Origin: Burkholderiales bacterium
GTDB lineage: Bacteria; Pseudomonadota; Gammaproteobacteria; Burkholderiales; SG8-41
Reading direction: 5' to 3'
Length of the DNA: 64,000 nucleotides
NCBI GenBank assembly: GCA_022841375.1
Contig: JALHRQ010000001.1
Location: 764,480-828,479 of the forward strand
Each line of letters begins with the position of its first letter. Within the stretch, counting starts at the first letter, position 1. This document shows, one piece after another, positions 24,111-33,515 of the stretch. The translations under genes were made by a program, and so were the position numbers. The notes under the pieces are model-generated. The model was not told the DNA's origin and made no database searches. It saw only the letters and a list, made by a program, of their open reading frames with translations.

Positions 24111-25079
24111 TCAATGCGATCGCGTTACCGCGAACGAGGTCAATTGTATCAAAGAATCACGATACTGCGTGGCCGGAATCACCTCCAGCGCCGCGCGCGC
24201 CGCACCCGCCTCGATTTCGGCCTGCTGGCGGGTGTAATCCAGCGCTCCGGAACGGTGTATCGCCGCGAGCACACCTTTCAGTTCGGCCAACCCCCCGGAT
24301 GACACCGCATGACGCACCAGCGCAGCCTCCGCCGCAGTGCCATTGCGCATGACGTAAATCAGAGGCAATGTCGACTTGCCCTCGGCCAAGTCATCACCGA
24401 TGTTTTTGCCGATTACGCCGGCCTCGCCTGAATAATCGAGCGCGTCGTCAATCAACTGGAAGGCGGTCCCCAGATGACTGCCGTAAGCGGCCATCGCCTG
24501 TTCGACTTCGGGTGCGGCGCCGGCCAGAATCGCGCCGAGCCGCCCTGCGGCCTCGAACAACTTGGCCGTTTTATAGCGTATGACCTGCAGGTAGCTCTCT
24601 TCATCGATATCGGCATTGCGACAGTTCATCAACTGCAGCACCTCCCCCTCGGCGATAATGTTGGTGGCATCTGCCAGCACCTGCAGCACGCGCATGTCGC
24701 CGACGTTCACCATCATCTGGAACGCCCGCGAATAGACAAAGTCGCCAACCAGCACCGACGCGGCGTTTCCGAACAGGGTGTTGGCGGTGGGCTGACCGCG
24801 GCGCAGCGCCGATTCATCAACAACATCATCATGCAGCAGCGTTGCGGTATGGATGAATTCGACCACGGCGGCCAGGGTATGGTGGGCGGTTCCGCGATAG
24901 CCAAGGGCGCCCGCCGAGAGCAATACCAGCGCCGGACGCAGCCGTTTGCCGCCGCCGCCGATGATGTACTCGGCAACCTGGCGGATCAGCACCACATCGG
25001 AATGCAATTGGTCGCGGATTACCCGGTCCACCGCCTGCATGTCGGCGGCGAGCAGTTTTTGAAGTTGGTCTAGGGCCAC
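24111..25079 (-). CDS. ispB: Polyprenyl diphosphate synthase (octaprenyl type)
   Basis: The 322-residue trans-prenyltransferase has both aspartate-rich motifs: LLHDDVVDESALRRG (first) and LIDDALDYSG followed by GKNIGDDLAEGKSTLPLI (second). GGGGKRLRPALVLLSAG is the conserved N-terminal block. It makes the long prenyl tail of ubiquinone from IPP and FPP. The assigned start is GTG at 25079 with no visible Shine-Dalgarno; methionines further in (ADMQAVDRVI) are less likely because they cut into the conserved N terminus. It diverges from rplU across a 200-base region, the usual betaproteobacterial arrangement. Confidence 0.93.
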   Translation of the reverse strand: MALDQLQKLLAADMQAVDRVIRDQLHSDVVLIRQVAEYIIGGGGKRLRPALVLLSAGALGYRGTAHHTLAAVVEFIHTATLLHDDVVDESALRRGQPTANTLFGNAASVLVGDFVYSRAFQMMVNVGDMRVLQVLADATNIIAEGEVLQLMNCRNADIDEESYLQVIRYKTAKLFEAAGRLGAILAGAAPEVEQAMAAYGSHLGTAFQLIDDALDYSGEAGVIGKNIGDDLAEGKSTLPLIYVMRNGTAAEAALVRHAVSSGGLAELKGVLAAIHRSGALDYTRQQAEIEAGAARAALEVIPATQYRDSLIQLTSFAVTRSH

Positions 25080-25214
25080 TGGAGGGGGAAAAAGCGGGAT
25101 GATAACAATAACGCGGGTGGCCAGCGCGTTGACCCGAACCCGGCCACACCCGCCATTATCGCCAACTATCTGATTTTTAGGCAGTATCCACCTTGGCCTG
25201 GGTGTAGAGATATT

Positions 25215-25243
25215 TTGACTGGACCCTTGGAGGCTTGTATAAT
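25215..25243 (+). promoter_or_regulatory. Consensus sigma-70 promoter of rplU-rpmA
   Basis: TTGACT at 25215-25220 and a perfect TATAAT at 25238-25243 are separated by 17 bases. Transcription would start near 25250, about 30 bases before the rplU ATG. Near-consensus strength suits a ribosomal protein operon. Confidence 0.85.
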
Positions 25244-25279
25244 TCGCGGTTTTCCGTGGTTCGAGTTGAGGGGTTTCCC

Positions 25280-25591
25280 ATGTATGCGGTAGTCAAGACC
25301 GGCGGCAAACAGTATCGCGTGAGCGCTGGCACCAAAATCAAAGTCGAGCAACTAACGGCCGATGTCGGGTCCGAAGTCACCCTGGATCAGGTCCTGATGA
25401 TTGCCGAGGACGGCAACGTCAAACTGGGTGCACCGCTGGTGGCGGGTGCAGCCGTCAAGGCCAAGGTTCTGTCGCAGGGTCGTGGCGACAAGGTGCGCAT
25501 TTACAAAATGCGCCGGCGTAAACACTATCGCAAGTCCCAGGGGCATCGGCAGAATTTCACCGAGCTCGAAATCACGGGCATTGCAGGTTAA
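25280..25591 (+). CDS. rplU: 50S ribosomal protein L21
   Basis: The 103-residue protein starts [20 protein letters not shown], the invariant L21 N terminus, which fixes the start at 25280 rather than an in-frame ATG at 25235 that overlaps the promoter. The C-terminal block [23 protein letters not shown] is the rRNA-binding signature. L21 binds 23S rRNA domain I in the large subunit. It is followed after 14 bases by rpmA, as in nearly all bacteria. Confidence 0.98.
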   Translation: MYAVVKTGGKQYRVSAGTKIKVEQLTADVGSEVTLDQVLMIAEDGNVKLGAPLVAGAAVKAKVLSQGRGDKVRIYKMRRRKHYRKSQGHRQNFTELEITGIAG

Positions 25592-25605
25592 GGAGAGCAC
25601 ATCTC

Positions 25606-25863
25606 ATGGCACATAAAAAAGCAGGCGGCAGCTCCCGCAACGGCCGCGATTCGGAATCCAAGCGACTGGGCGTCAAACGCTTCGGTGGCGAACTGATCCC
25701 CGCCGGCAGCATTATCATCCGTCAGCGCGGCACCCGCGTGCACCCCGGTGAAAACGTCGGTATGGGCCGCGATCACACGCTGTTCGCCAAAGTGGACGGA
25801 CGCGTGCAATTTGCGACCAAGGGCCCGCAGCAGCGCCATACGGTGAGTGTCGTTCCCGCCTGA
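25606..25863 (+). CDS. rpmA: 50S ribosomal protein L27
   Basis: The 85-residue protein starts [20 protein letters not shown], the conserved L27 N-terminal arm that reaches the peptidyl-transferase centre. [22 protein letters not shown] follows. The N terminus lacks the extra residues that are processed in Firmicutes, as expected for a proteobacterium. AAGGAGAGCACATCTC precedes the ATG. A terminator follows before obgE. Confidence 0.98.
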   Translation: MAHKKAGGSSRNGRDSESKRLGVKRFGGELIPAGSIIIRQRGTRVHPGENVGMGRDHTLFAKVDGRVQFATKGPQQRHTVSVVPA

Positions 25864-25881
25864 TTGGATAGCACGCTGTAG

Positions 25882-25913
25882 AAAAGGCCCTGTTGAACGA
25901 CAGGGCCTTTTTC
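25882..25913 (+). terminator. Rho-independent terminator between rpmA and obgE
   Basis: AAGGCCCTGT (25884-25893) pairs with ACAGGGCCTT (25900-25909) around a 6-base loop, giving a 10-bp stem followed by T residues to about 25912. It stands only 14 bases before the obgE ATG, so it probably attenuates rather than blocks read-through into obgE-proB. Confidence 0.85.
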
Positions 25914-25926
25914 ATTTGAGGAAGCC

Positions 25927-26988
25927 ATGAAATTCATCGACGAAGCACGAATTGAAGTGCACGCCGGCAAAGGCGGCGACGGCGTTGCAAGTTTCCGTCG
26001 TGAAAAATTCGTGCCGCGCGGCGGCCCGGATGGGGGCGACGGCGGCCGCGGTGGCACCATCTTTGCGATCGCCGACCGCAACATCAACACCCTGATCGAT
26101 TACCGTTACGCACGCATCCACCGCGCAAAAAACGGCCAGAAAGGCATGGGGTCCGACTGCTACGGCCGCGCCGCAGCTGACATCGAATTGCGCATGCCGG
26201 TCGGCACCGTGGTCAGCGACGCCGAAACCGGCGAAATCCTGTTTGACCTGGCGCATGACGGGGAGCGGGTCACCCTGGCGCAGGGTGGACAAGGCGGATT
26301 GGGCAACCTGCACTTCAAATCCAGCACCAACCGCGCGCCGCGACAATTCACGGTCGGTGAGCCCGGCGTTTCGCGGTATCTGCAACTTGAACTCAAAGTG
26401 CTTGCTGACGTCGGGCTGCTGGGCATGCCCAACGCCGGCAAATCAACGCTGATCCGCGCGATATCGGCTGCACGGCCGAAAGTCGCCGACTATCCGTTTA
26501 CGACGCTGCAGCCCAACCTCGGCGTGGTTCGCGCCGACGAAAACCGCAGCTTTGTCGTCGCCGACATACCGGGACTGATCGAAGGTGCCGCGGAAGGCGC
26601 AGGACTGGGACACCAGTTCCTGCGCCATCTGGCGCGCACCAAGCTGCTGCTGCACGTGATTGATGTCGCGCCGCCCGACCCGGATGCCGATATCGTGGGT
26701 GACGCCAAGGCGCTGGTGAGCGAATTGCGCAAGTATGATGAAACCCTGTACCGCAAGCCGCGCTGGCTGGTGTTCAACAAGCTCGACCTGGTTCCCGAAA
26801 ACGAACGCGAAAAACTGGTGCAATCGCTGCTGAAAAAACTGGGCGCCAAACGCAGACACTTTGCGATCGCCGCAATCAACGGCGACGGTTGCAAACCCCT
26901 GGTCTTTGCCGCGATGGAACATCTGGAGCAGGCTCAGAAAGAGCCGCAAAAGACGGCGCGGAAAAAAGCGGTCAAGGCGGAAGCATGA
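25927..26988 (+). CDS. obgE: GTPase ObgE/CgtA
   Basis: The 353-residue protein has the glycine-rich Obg domain ([32 protein letters not shown]) up to about residue 158, then a GTPase domain. The GTPase motifs are [14 protein letters not shown] (G1), DIPGLIEGA (G3) and NKLD (G4). The Lys-rich C terminus ([12 protein letters not shown]) is typical of proteobacteria. ObgE binds the 50S subunit and links ribosome assembly to growth. The proB start overlaps its stop (ATGA), so the two are translationally coupled. Confidence 0.97.
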   Translation: MKFIDEARIEVHAGKGGDGVASFRREKFVPRGGPDGGDGGRGGTIFAIADRNINTLIDYRYARIHRAKNGQKGMGSDCYGRAAADIELRMPVGTVVSDAETGEILFDLAHDGERVTLAQGGQGGLGNLHFKSSTNRAPRQFTVGEPGVSRYLQLELKVLADVGLLGMPNAGKSTLIRAISAARPKVADYPFTTLQPNLGVVRADENRSFVVADIPGLIEGAAEGAGLGHQFLRHLARTKLLLHVIDVAPPDPDADIVGDAKALVSELRKYDETLYRKPRWLVFNKLDLVPENEREKLVQSLLKKLGAKRRHFAIAAINGDGCKPLVFAAMEHLEQAQKEPQKTARKKAVKAEA

Positions 26989-28115
26989 ACGGCTCTGCCC
27001 AATCGGTGATTCACAAGGCCAGGCGGCTGGTGGTCAAGGTCGGCAGCGCACTGGTCACCAACTCCGGGCTGGGGCTCGACCATGCCGCGCTCACCGGCTG
27101 GGCGGAGCAGATCGCCCACCTGCGCCACGACGGTCGTGAAGTCGTGCTGGTTTCCAGCGGCGCCATCGCTGAGGGCATGCAGCGGCTGGGTTGGTCGCAG
27201 CGCCCGAATGCGCTGCATGAACTGCAGGCAGCCGCTGCAGTTGGCCAGATGGGCATGGTGCAGGTCTATGAATCCTGTTTCCGCAGTCACGGCCTTCTGG
27301 CATCGCAGATCCTGCTGACCCATGAGGACCTCGCCGACCGCAAACGTTATCTCAATGCGCGCTCGACGCTGCGCACCCTTCTTGATCTCGGCGTGATCCC
27401 GGTGATCAATGAAAATGACACCGTGGCGATCGATGAGATCCGATTTGGCGACAACGACACGCTTGGCGCGCTGGTCACCAATCTGATCGAGGCTGATGCA
27501 CTGATCATCCTCACCGACCAGCAAGGCCTGTACAGCGCGGATCCGCGCAAGGACCCGGCCGCAACACTCGTCGCCGAGGGCGTGGCCGGCGATCCTTTCC
27601 TCGAAACCATCGCCGGCTCCACCGGCAGCGCGCTTGCCCGCGGCGGCATGCTGACCAAGATCCTTGCGGCAAAACGCGCGGCACGCAGCGGCGCGCACAC
27701 AGTCATCGCTTCCGGTCACGAAAAAAACGTGCTGCTGCGCCTCGCCAGTGGCGAACGCGTCGGCACCCAGTTGCTGGCCGGCCAGGCCACGGTCGCCGCG
27801 CGCAAACAATGGCTGGCCGATCACCTGCAGGTGCGCGGTCGGGTCACGCTGGACGCTGGCGCGGTCAGAGCATTACTGATCGATGGCAAAAGCCTGCTGC
27901 CGGTCGGGGTCTGTGACGCCTCCGGTGATTTTGAACGCGGTGAAGTGGTCAGTTGCATGGATGACAGTGGGCGCGAGATTGCCCGCGGGCTCATAAACTA
28001 CAGTTTTGCCGATACCACGCGCATCTTGCGCACACCGTCAAACCAGATCGAAGCCAAGCTCGGGTATGTCGATGAACCGGAGTTGATACACCGCGACAAT
28101 CTGGTGCTGCTGTAG
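26985..28115 (+). CDS. proB: Glutamate 5-kinase
   Basis: From ATG 26985 the protein is 376 residues. The amino-acid kinase domain ([58 protein letters not shown]) runs to about residue 260. A C-terminal PUA domain follows ([25 protein letters not shown]). It phosphorylates glutamate in the first step of proline synthesis. The start is fixed by the family N terminus and the ATGA overlap with obgE. No proA is adjacent in the window. Confidence 0.96.
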   Translation: MNGSAQSVIHKARRLVVKVGSALVTNSGLGLDHAALTGWAEQIAHLRHDGREVVLVSSGAIAEGMQRLGWSQRPNALHELQAAAAVGQMGMVQVYESCFRSHGLLASQILLTHEDLADRKRYLNARSTLRTLLDLGVIPVINENDTVAIDEIRFGDNDTLGALVTNLIEADALIILTDQQGLYSADPRKDPAATLVAEGVAGDPFLETIAGSTGSALARGGMLTKILAAKRAARSGAHTVIASGHEKNVLLRLASGERVGTQLLAGQATVAARKQWLADHLQVRGRVTLDAGAVRALLIDGKSLLPVGVCDASGDFERGEVVSCMDDSGREIARGLINYSFADTTRILRTPSNQIEAKLGYVDEPELIHRDNLVLL

Positions 28116-28130
28116 CCCGACAACAGGCGC

Positions 28131-28673
28131 TCAGTCGCTGACCACAGCCTTCTGGGGCCCTGCGCGCAAAGCGCGTACGATCTGCTCCGCCGACTCAACC
28201 ATGATTTTTCCGCGACACATGAATTCACGGTAAAGCGTGATGTGGTGGGCCGTGGATTCCTTGAAATCAATGGGGCGCCACTGCGCATTGCGGGCGCGGA
28301 CCCAGGACTTGTCACCGCGACCTATGGCGTAATACTTCTGCTCGCGCGACTCGCAGCGCATGCCTTCGAAAGAGATATTGGTGGCCCCGCCCGAAGCCTT
28401 GATGATCATCGTGTAACGAACCACGCCGTCACCCCCGGTTGAAACGGACTTGCCGTCAACAAAATAGCGGTGCGCAGATACCGCACCGACGTTCAGGGGT
28501 ATCAGGTTTTCATCAGCGGGATAAGGCGGGAGCTGGGCCTGCATTTCGGACCACGGGGTGATCTCGCGGTCATAGGTATAGTCCCATCCTTCCCACTGCG
28601 TTTGCGCGATGGCTGCCGCACAAAACAGCGAAAACGCCGCGCCGGCAAACCATTGAATGAGTCTTCCTTGCAT
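28131..28673 (-). CDS. CNP1-like family exported protein
   Basis: From ATG 28673 the protein is 180 residues with a signal peptide (MQGRLIQWFAGAAFSLFCAAAIAQ). The mature part has WEGWDYTYDREITPWSEM, RYFVDGKSVSTGGDGVVRYTMII and GMRCESREQKYYAIGRGD, which I recognise as the CNP1-like family (named after a cryptic neisserial protein). Two cysteines, GMRCESR and FMCRGK, may form a disulfide. The function is unknown. In related genomes this gene follows proB and precedes rppH on the opposite strand; here a block of four genes lies between it and rppH. Confidence 0.82.
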   Translation of the reverse strand: MQGRLIQWFAGAAFSLFCAAAIAQTQWEGWDYTYDREITPWSEMQAQLPPYPADENLIPLNVGAVSAHRYFVDGKSVSTGGDGVVRYTMIIKASGGATNISFEGMRCESREQKYYAIGRGDKSWVRARNAQWRPIDFKESTAHHITLYREFMCRGKIMVESAEQIVRALRAGPQKAVVSD

Positions 28674-28740
28674 GCCGCCGATTCTACCCTCTATGCAGAC
28701 CGCGGCGCGACTGCCGCGGCCAGCTGCCGGTGTGCGCAAA

Positions 28741-29337
28741 TCAGGCGAGATCGGCCATCAATGAGGCGCGCATGGCGTCGTCAACCTGCGGCACCTCTGC
28801 GGAATAATTGGCGTGATCGACGCCCATTGCCAAAGCTGCTCCGCTGCGCAGTGCCGAGACCATGGGCGCGGACAGTTCGAAACGCAGGAAATGCACCGAA
28901 GAGGTTTTCTGCTCGTTCTCGCGCTCAAGATCCTCGTCAGCAATCGCATGGACACGATCGCATCCGGCCACCTGCACCCAGACCCTGTCTTCGACACCGA
29001 TCAACTGAGACAGCTTGCTGCGCCGCTCGATCTCATCGGGATATTCGATCAACATCGTCGCCTTCCAGTTGCTGCCGTCAGGCACCAGCGGATTGTAGGC
29101 GCCGAGTTCGTCGAGAATGCCTTCTTGCTCGAATATCCGCTCCACCCGCAGCATCTCTTGCACCTGGTAACGGATAGTCAACTCATCTTCAAAAATCAGC
29201 GTAATGTTGGCGCCCAGCGGCTGCGTGCGGTTCTTCTTGTGCGCGATGACTTTTGCGCGGAAATCGGGCCGCGTCTTGGCATAGACTTCGAGCGGCATCA
29301 GGGTATCGGGGGATATTTGCGGCATGGTCGTTCTCAC
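28741..29337 (-). CDS. DUF3501-family protein
   Basis: The 198-residue cytoplasmic protein has the DUF3501 pattern: TLMPLEVYAKTRPDFRAKVI, IAHKKNRTQPLGANITLIFED and RYQVQEMLRVERIFEQEGI. VHFLRFELSAPMVSALRSG is near the C terminus. The start is a GTG at 29337 overlapping the stop of the iron-sulfur protein gene (GTGA); an ATG four codons in (29325) is an alternative. The family occurs almost only next to a CCG-domain iron-sulfur protein and a rubrerythrin, as here, and its role is unknown. Coupled translation implies a complex or fixed stoichiometry with the iron-sulfur protein. Confidence 0.83.
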   Translation of the reverse strand: MRTTMPQISPDTLMPLEVYAKTRPDFRAKVIAHKKNRTQPLGANITLIFEDELTIRYQVQEMLRVERIFEQEGILDELGAYNPLVPDGSNWKATMLIEYPDEIERRSKLSQLIGVEDRVWVQVAGCDRVHAIADEDLERENEQKTSSVHFLRFELSAPMVSALRSGAALAMGVDHANYSAEVPQVDDAMRASLMADLA

Positions 29338-30704
29338 AGTCCGTAAGCAATGCGTATCAGGGTAATGGGGTGTTGTTTCTGCGCGCTGCGGCCCGCTTCA
29401 CTTTTACCTGTTTCACTGTCACCCGCTTTACTTTCAACAATACCCTGCTGAATATGGCGTCCGGCAATCGCACAGTCGGAGCTGATGTAATCGGGCTCGG
29501 CGTCAGCCATCAGGCGAAACACCGGGCGTCCGATTTTCATCGATTGTTCGAAATACTCGCTTTTCACGCCCCAGGTGCCGTCGTGCCCGGCGCAGCGCTC
29601 GACGGTGGTGACCTTGGTGTCAGGCACCATCTCCAATAGTTCGCGGGTCTTCTGCCCCATGTTCTGCACGCGCAGATGGCAGGGAATGTGGTACGACACC
29701 TTGCCCAGCGGCTGTTTGAATTCCTTTTTCAGCAAGCCGTCCTTGTGCCGCAGCACCAGATATTCAAACGGATCGTACATGGCTGCAGCGACAGCTTTGA
29801 CATCGGCGTCCTCCGGGAACATCAGTGGCAGTTCCTGCTTGAACATCAGCGTGCACGACGGAACGGCGCTGAGGATCGCGTAGCCTTCACGTGCCAGCTT
29901 CGCCAGCACCCGAAAGTTGAGCTCCTTGTTGCGCTGGACGGCTTCAAGATCACCAAGCTCCAGTTTGGGCATGCCGCAGCAGGCCTCCTTCTCGACGACG
30001 ACCGACGGCACTTCGTTGTGGGCGAGGATCTTCAGCAGATCGTGGCCGATGCCCGGCTCGTTGTAGTTCACATAACAGGTTGAGAAAATCGCGACCTTGC
30101 CCGGCGTCTGCTGACCGTCCCTGACCGGAAATGAAGCGTCCGGTTTAGCGGTCGAACGGAATTTTGCGCTGTCGTACTCGGGCAGAACGCGGTCCTGATG
30201 AATACCCAACATGCTGTCCATGACCTTGCGCACCGGCGCGGTCTTGTTGGCGGCATTCACCATCTGCACTACCACCGGAATCGAAGCCAGCTTGCCCAGC
30301 GCATCGGTACTAGAGAGCAGCTTGTCGCGGAAGCTGACTTCGCCCTTGCGGAACTTCACCGCCTTGGCGCGCAGCATCAGGTGCGGGAAATCGAGATTCC
30401 ATTCGTGCGGCGGCACGTACGGACATTTGGTCATGTAACACATGTCGCAGAGATAGCAGCGATCAATGACTTCCCAGTAGTCTTTCTTGGGAATGCCGTC
30501 GACTTCCAGCGTCGGGCTCTCGTCGACCAGGTCAAACAGCTTGGGAAATGCCGTGCACAGGTTTACGCAACGACGACAGCCGTGGCAAATGTCGAAAACG
30601 CGCTCGAGCTCGTGGTTGAGCTTGTCTTCGTTGTAGAAATCCGCGGATTTCCAGTCCAGCGGATGTCGGGTCGGAGCCTCGAGGCTACCTTCGCGTGCAG
30701 TCAT
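29334..30704 (-). CDS. Iron-sulfur protein with 4Fe-4S ferredoxin and CCG (heterodisulfide-reductase-like) domains
   Basis: The 456-residue protein has two 4Fe-4S ferredoxin motifs near the N terminus ([15 protein letters not shown] and [14 protein letters not shown]). Two cysteine-rich CCG-type domains follow: one around [17 protein letters not shown] and one around [15 protein letters not shown], plus [11 protein letters not shown]. This is the GlpC/GlcF/HdrB-like electron-carrier architecture, without a flavin domain. A Ser/Gly/Lys-rich linker ([14 protein letters not shown]) lies near the C terminus. Between a rubrerythrin and a DUF3501 gene it most likely passes electrons within a peroxide-detoxifying or thiol-redox system; that role is inferred from context. 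It is cytoplasmic or membrane-peripheral. Confidence 0.85.
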   Translation of the reverse strand: MTAREGSLEAPTRHPLDWKSADFYNEDKLNHELERVFDICHGCRRCVNLCTAFPKLFDLVDESPTLEVDGIPKKDYWEVIDRCYLCDMCYMTKCPYVPPHEWNLDFPHLMLRAKAVKFRKGEVSFRDKLLSSTDALGKLASIPVVVQMVNAANKTAPVRKVMDSMLGIHQDRVLPEYDSAKFRSTAKPDASFPVRDGQQTPGKVAIFSTCYVNYNEPGIGHDLLKILAHNEVPSVVVEKEACCGMPKLELGDLEAVQRNKELNFRVLAKLAREGYAILSAVPSCTLMFKQELPLMFPEDADVKAVAAAMYDPFEYLVLRHKDGLLKKEFKQPLGKVSYHIPCHLRVQNMGQKTRELLEMVPDTKVTTVERCAGHDGTWGVKSEYFEQSMKIGRPVFRLMADAEPDYISSDCAIAGRHIQQGIVESKAGDSETGKSEAGRSAQKQHPITLIRIAYGL

Positions 30705-30734
30705 TGTCGGATGTCATGCTTAAAGAGGTGTACG

Positions 30735-30766
30735 GAAAAGAAAGAGGCGCCGATGCGCCCCTTTCT
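30735..30766 (-). terminator. Terminator/attenuator after the rubrerythrin gene
   Basis: On the minus strand GAAAGGGGCGC (30755-30765) pairs with GCGCCTCTTTC (30740-30750) across an ATCG loop, an 11-bp stem with one wobble, followed by TTTT. It lies between the rubrerythrin gene and the iron-sulfur protein gene. The first gene can thus be expressed more strongly than the two behind it. Confidence 0.75.
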
Positions 30767-30787
30767 CCACTGGATCCTGGATACGGA

Positions 30788-31207
30788 TCAGTCTGTCAAT
30801 GCGTCCAGGGCTTTCTGGAAGCGGTTGGCATGCGAACGCTCGGCCTTCGCCAGGGTCTCGAACCAGTCAGCGATTTCGCCGAAACCTTCGTCGCGCGCGG
30901 TTTTCGCCATGCCCGGGTACATGTCGGTGTACTCGTGGGTCTCGCCGGCAATCGACGCCTTCAGGTTGTCGCGGGTGCGGCCGATCGGCAGATCGGTGGC
31001 GGGGTCGCCACAGGCTTCCATATACTCAAGGTGGCCGTGTGCGTGACCGGTTTCGCCTTCAGCGGTGGAACGGAAAACAGCAGCCACATCGTTCTGCCCT
31101 TCCACATCGGCTTTAGCTGCGAAGTACAGGTAACGACGATTGGCCTGCGATTCGCCTGCAAATGCGGCTTTCAGGTTGCCATGAGTCTTCGAATTCTTGA
31201 GTTGCAT
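30788..31207 (-). CDS. Rubrerythrin-family diiron protein, rubredoxin-less
   Basis: From ATG 31207 (AAGGAG six bases upstream) the protein is 139 residues and starts [20 protein letters not shown]. The ferritin-like diiron ligands are visible as [33 protein letters not shown] and the second half [21 protein letters not shown] with the final ERSHANRF. No C-terminal rubredoxin CxxC domain is present, so it must receive electrons from another carrier, plausibly the iron-sulfur protein downstream. Rubrerythrins reduce hydrogen peroxide to water in the cytoplasm. The promoter region has repeats that look like operators. Confidence 0.9.
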   Translation of the reverse strand: MQLKNSKTHGNLKAAFAGESQANRRYLYFAAKADVEGQNDVAAVFRSTAEGETGHAHGHLEYMEACGDPATDLPIGRTRDNLKASIAGETHEYTDMYPGMAKTARDEGFGEIADWFETLAKAERSHANRFQKALDALTD

Positions 31208-31386
31208 TAAAAACTCCTTTAATAACAATTATTTATTTTAATACTTCGCACGGTATTCCGTGTTTTGGAACAACCCAGCACACAGTTATTTAGACTAGAT
31301 CTAATGTGTAAATGAAGTGTAAATCGAACCTCGGATTTGAGTCAATTATTAAACCCGGCGGATCAACAACGTGTGCGACGCCGCGT
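31208..31386 (-). promoter_or_regulatory. Rubrerythrin control region with repeats
   Basis: Upstream of the rubrerythrin gene there are three elements: an inverted repeat CACGG-TATT-CCGTG at 31249-31262; an inverted repeat TTAGA-N5-TCTAA at 31290-31304; and two direct copies of GTGTAAAT (plus strand) at 31306-31313 and 31317-31324, exactly 11 bases apart. The region is AT-rich. The repeats look like binding sites, but I cannot assign them to a regulator. Confidence 0.5.
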
Positions 31387-31980
31387 TCAGTGGCCGAGAC
31401 TGGCCTCTATGTCCGCGAAAGTGCGGGCCACCGTTTCGGTGGTGATAACCACGCCCAGCAAACGCGCAATCTGCGTCGCCGAAAACATGCCGCGAACGCG
31501 CTGCCGCCCTTTCGCATCCTGATCCACCACCAGCGTGTGCTGGCGACCGGCCGCTTTCAGCGTGGCGACGATGTGCCCGACGGTTGCCGCCTGGACTTCC
31601 CGGATATCCAGCGCTTCGAGCGCCGCTCGCGGCGTCATGATGTCGCGGATCTGAACCTCGCTGCGGTGCACACCTTGGTGCACGGCGGTCTGCACCGGTT
31701 TTTCACCGAGGACATCGTTGGCGGTGACGATGCCATGCACGCGGCGATCGGTGTCAACTACCAGCAGCAGCCGTACGCCGCGCTGGATCATGCGGCGATG
31801 GGCTTCGTCCACCGTATCACCGGGAAGAATGATCACCGCAGTAACTTTGGTGAGATCAGTCATTACATCGATCGCGGGACTGTCAATACGCACACGGTCC
31901 ATCACCGCCTGCGTCGGCTGCGCGTAGCCGCTGTCGGCCTGCAAGGTGACGGGCTTTATTGCCGGGTAGTCGCGTACCAT
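31387..31980 (-). CDS. CBS-domain pair protein
   Basis: The 197-residue protein has two CBS motifs: the first around SPAIDVMTDLTKVTAVIIL to VDTDRRVHGIVTANDVLG, the second around QIRDIMTPRAALEALDIRE to RVRGMFSATQIARLLG. An N-terminal stretch of about 35 residues precedes them. CBS pairs bind adenosine nucleotides and tune partner proteins. No catalytic or DNA-binding domain is attached, so this is a stand-alone sensor module. It lies about 180 bases upstream of the rubrerythrin gene on the same strand; whether they share a transcript is unclear. Confidence 0.85.
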   Translation of the reverse strand: MVRDYPAIKPVTLQADSGYAQPTQAVMDRVRIDSPAIDVMTDLTKVTAVIILPGDTVDEAHRRMIQRGVRLLLVVDTDRRVHGIVTANDVLGEKPVQTAVHQGVHRSEVQIRDIMTPRAALEALDIREVQAATVGHIVATLKAAGRQHTLVVDQDAKGRQRVRGMFSATQIARLLGVVITTETVARTFADIEASLGH

Positions 31981-32054
31981 ATGCGTCCCCTGTCGTTGCT
32001 GTTAATAAAACACTGAGTGCAATCGGACTAGCCCGCACCGACGGGGACTATGAA

Positions 32055-32579
32055 CTAGACGCCCACCAAAGGCGCGCGCTGACGTTTGCGCTGATCCTGC
32101 CGTTTGACCAGAAACCGCGACAACTCGTTCAGCGCCTGTTCGTAGACCGTGCGTTTGAATTCAATGACATCCTGCGTCGGCGCCCAATAATCGTGCCAGC
32201 GCCAGGCGTCGAACTCCGGCTTTTCCGATGCGCGCAGGCAGACATCGCAATCGCGTCCGACCAGCCGCAGCAAAAACCAGATCTGCTTCTGGCCACGGTA
32301 GTTGCCGCGCCACTCACGGCGCAGCCAGCGCTCAGGCACCTCGTAACGCAACCAGTCCCGCGTGCGCCCCAGCACTTCCACGTGCTCGGGTTTCAGCCCA
32401 ACTTCTTCGTGCAATTCGCGGTACATCGCTGCCTCAGGACGCTCTCCGCCTTTGATCCCGCCCTGCGGAAATTGCCACGAATGCTCGCGTACCCGCTTAC
32501 CCCAGAAAACCTCGTTTTTCCAATTGCACAAAACGATCCCGACGTTGGGGCGATAGCCATCTCTGTCGATCATGGTCAT
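32055..32579 (-). CDS. rppH: RNA pyrophosphohydrolase
   Basis: The 174-residue Nudix protein starts [20 protein letters not shown] and has the Nudix box [22 protein letters not shown]. The [12 protein letters not shown] context and LPYEVPER-like stretch ([15 protein letters not shown]) separate RppH from other Nudix enzymes. It removes pyrophosphate from mRNA 5' ends and triggers RNase E decay. Met3 is an alternative start. In related genomes rppH lies divergently next to proS; here a spermidine-synthase-like gene is inserted between them. Confidence 0.94.
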   Translation of the reverse strand: MTMIDRDGYRPNVGIVLCNWKNEVFWGKRVREHSWQFPQGGIKGGERPEAAMYRELHEEVGLKPEHVEVLGRTRDWLRYEVPERWLRREWRGNYRGQKQIWFLLRLVGRDCDVCLRASEKPEFDAWRWHDYWAPTQDVIEFKRTVYEQALNELSRFLVKRQDQRKRQRAPLVGV

Positions 32580-32656
32580 CCCCGAATGCGTTTAACATAT
32601 GGACCCGATTTTTTCACAAATCCTCCGCCATTGATAGCCCGGAAAATGATTTGTAT

Positions 32657-33448
32657 TCAGGGATAAAGCCGTTCTTCATCGTGCCGGTTCATGGCATGCA
32701 GCCCGGCCACGAACTGGGGAAACTCAAGGCCGCCGTAGCGTGGCTCCAGATCGGCCGCGCGCTGGCGCAAATCGGCCCAGCTTTGGGGCCCCGGAGCATC
32801 GCGAAAACCAAAAGCGATGACATTGCCCAGTTTGCGTGCCGGCAGACACAGCGTGCCGTCCGGGAAAGCCTCTTCGATGCGCTTGAGCACATCGTTGAAC
32901 TCACGGTCGCCGCCCCACAGATTGACCACCAGCATGCCGCCCTGCCTCAGCCGGTCACGGCAGTCGGTGTAAAACTCCCGGGTAGCCAGCGCCTCAACAT
33001 GAGACTCCGCGTCATAGCCGTCCACCATGATGACATCGGCCTCGATGTCATCACGTGCCATGTACTCGGCACCATCGCCGATGATCACTTCAAACCGTTG
33101 TTCATCCGCAGGCACCAGGAAACACTGTCGGGCGATGGCCACCACCTGGGGATCGATCTCCAGCACCCGCACCCGCGCCGCGGAAATGTAGTGGCGCACG
33201 AACTTCGCCACTGATCCACCGCCCAGCCCGACCATCAGCACATCCCTGGGCTCGGACTGGAACAACAGGAACGCCATCATTGATCGGGTATAGGACAGTT
33301 CGAGATCGTTGGGGCGCGCAATGCGCATCGAGCTCTGTACCGTGTCGCTGCCGATATGCAGCGAACGCACGCCATATTTTTCGCTGACGTAAACAGTCTT
33401 GGCGTCCTCTGCGGGTTTACGCAGGCGCCATTTCGGTACAAAACGCAT
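32657..33448 (-). CDS. Spermidine-synthase-like methyltransferase-fold protein
   Basis: From ATG 33448 the protein is 263 residues. The nucleotide-binding core is DVLMVGLGGGSVAKFVRHY, followed by VRVLEIDPQVVAIARQCF, FEVIIGDGAEYMAR and DVIMVDGYDAES, all in the order of the SpeE fold. In true spermidine synthases the active-site motif is D-x-x-D/S-P-x-G; here the corresponding VDGYDAES lacks the proline, so aminopropyl transfer is doubtful. Longer in-frame readings (to 33883) run into proS on the opposite strand and are not coding. It is divergent from proS with 67 bases between. Confidence 0.78.
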   Translation of the reverse strand: MRFVPKWRLRKPAEDAKTVYVSEKYGVRSLHIGSDTVQSSMRIARPNDLELSYTRSMMAFLLFQSEPRDVLMVGLGGGSVAKFVRHYISAARVRVLEIDPQVVAIARQCFLVPADEQRFEVIIGDGAEYMARDDIEADVIMVDGYDAESHVEALATREFYTDCRDRLRQGGMLVVNLWGGDREFNDVLKRIEEAFPDGTLCLPARKLGNVIAFGFRDAPGPQSWADLRQRAADLEPRYGGLEFPQFVAGLHAMNRHDEERLYP

Positions 33449-33515
33449 GGTGTTTCCGGGGAAAGGTTGCTCTAGTGTCCTGTAGAATAAGGCCTTTTCC
33501 CGATCTGGAACAGGC

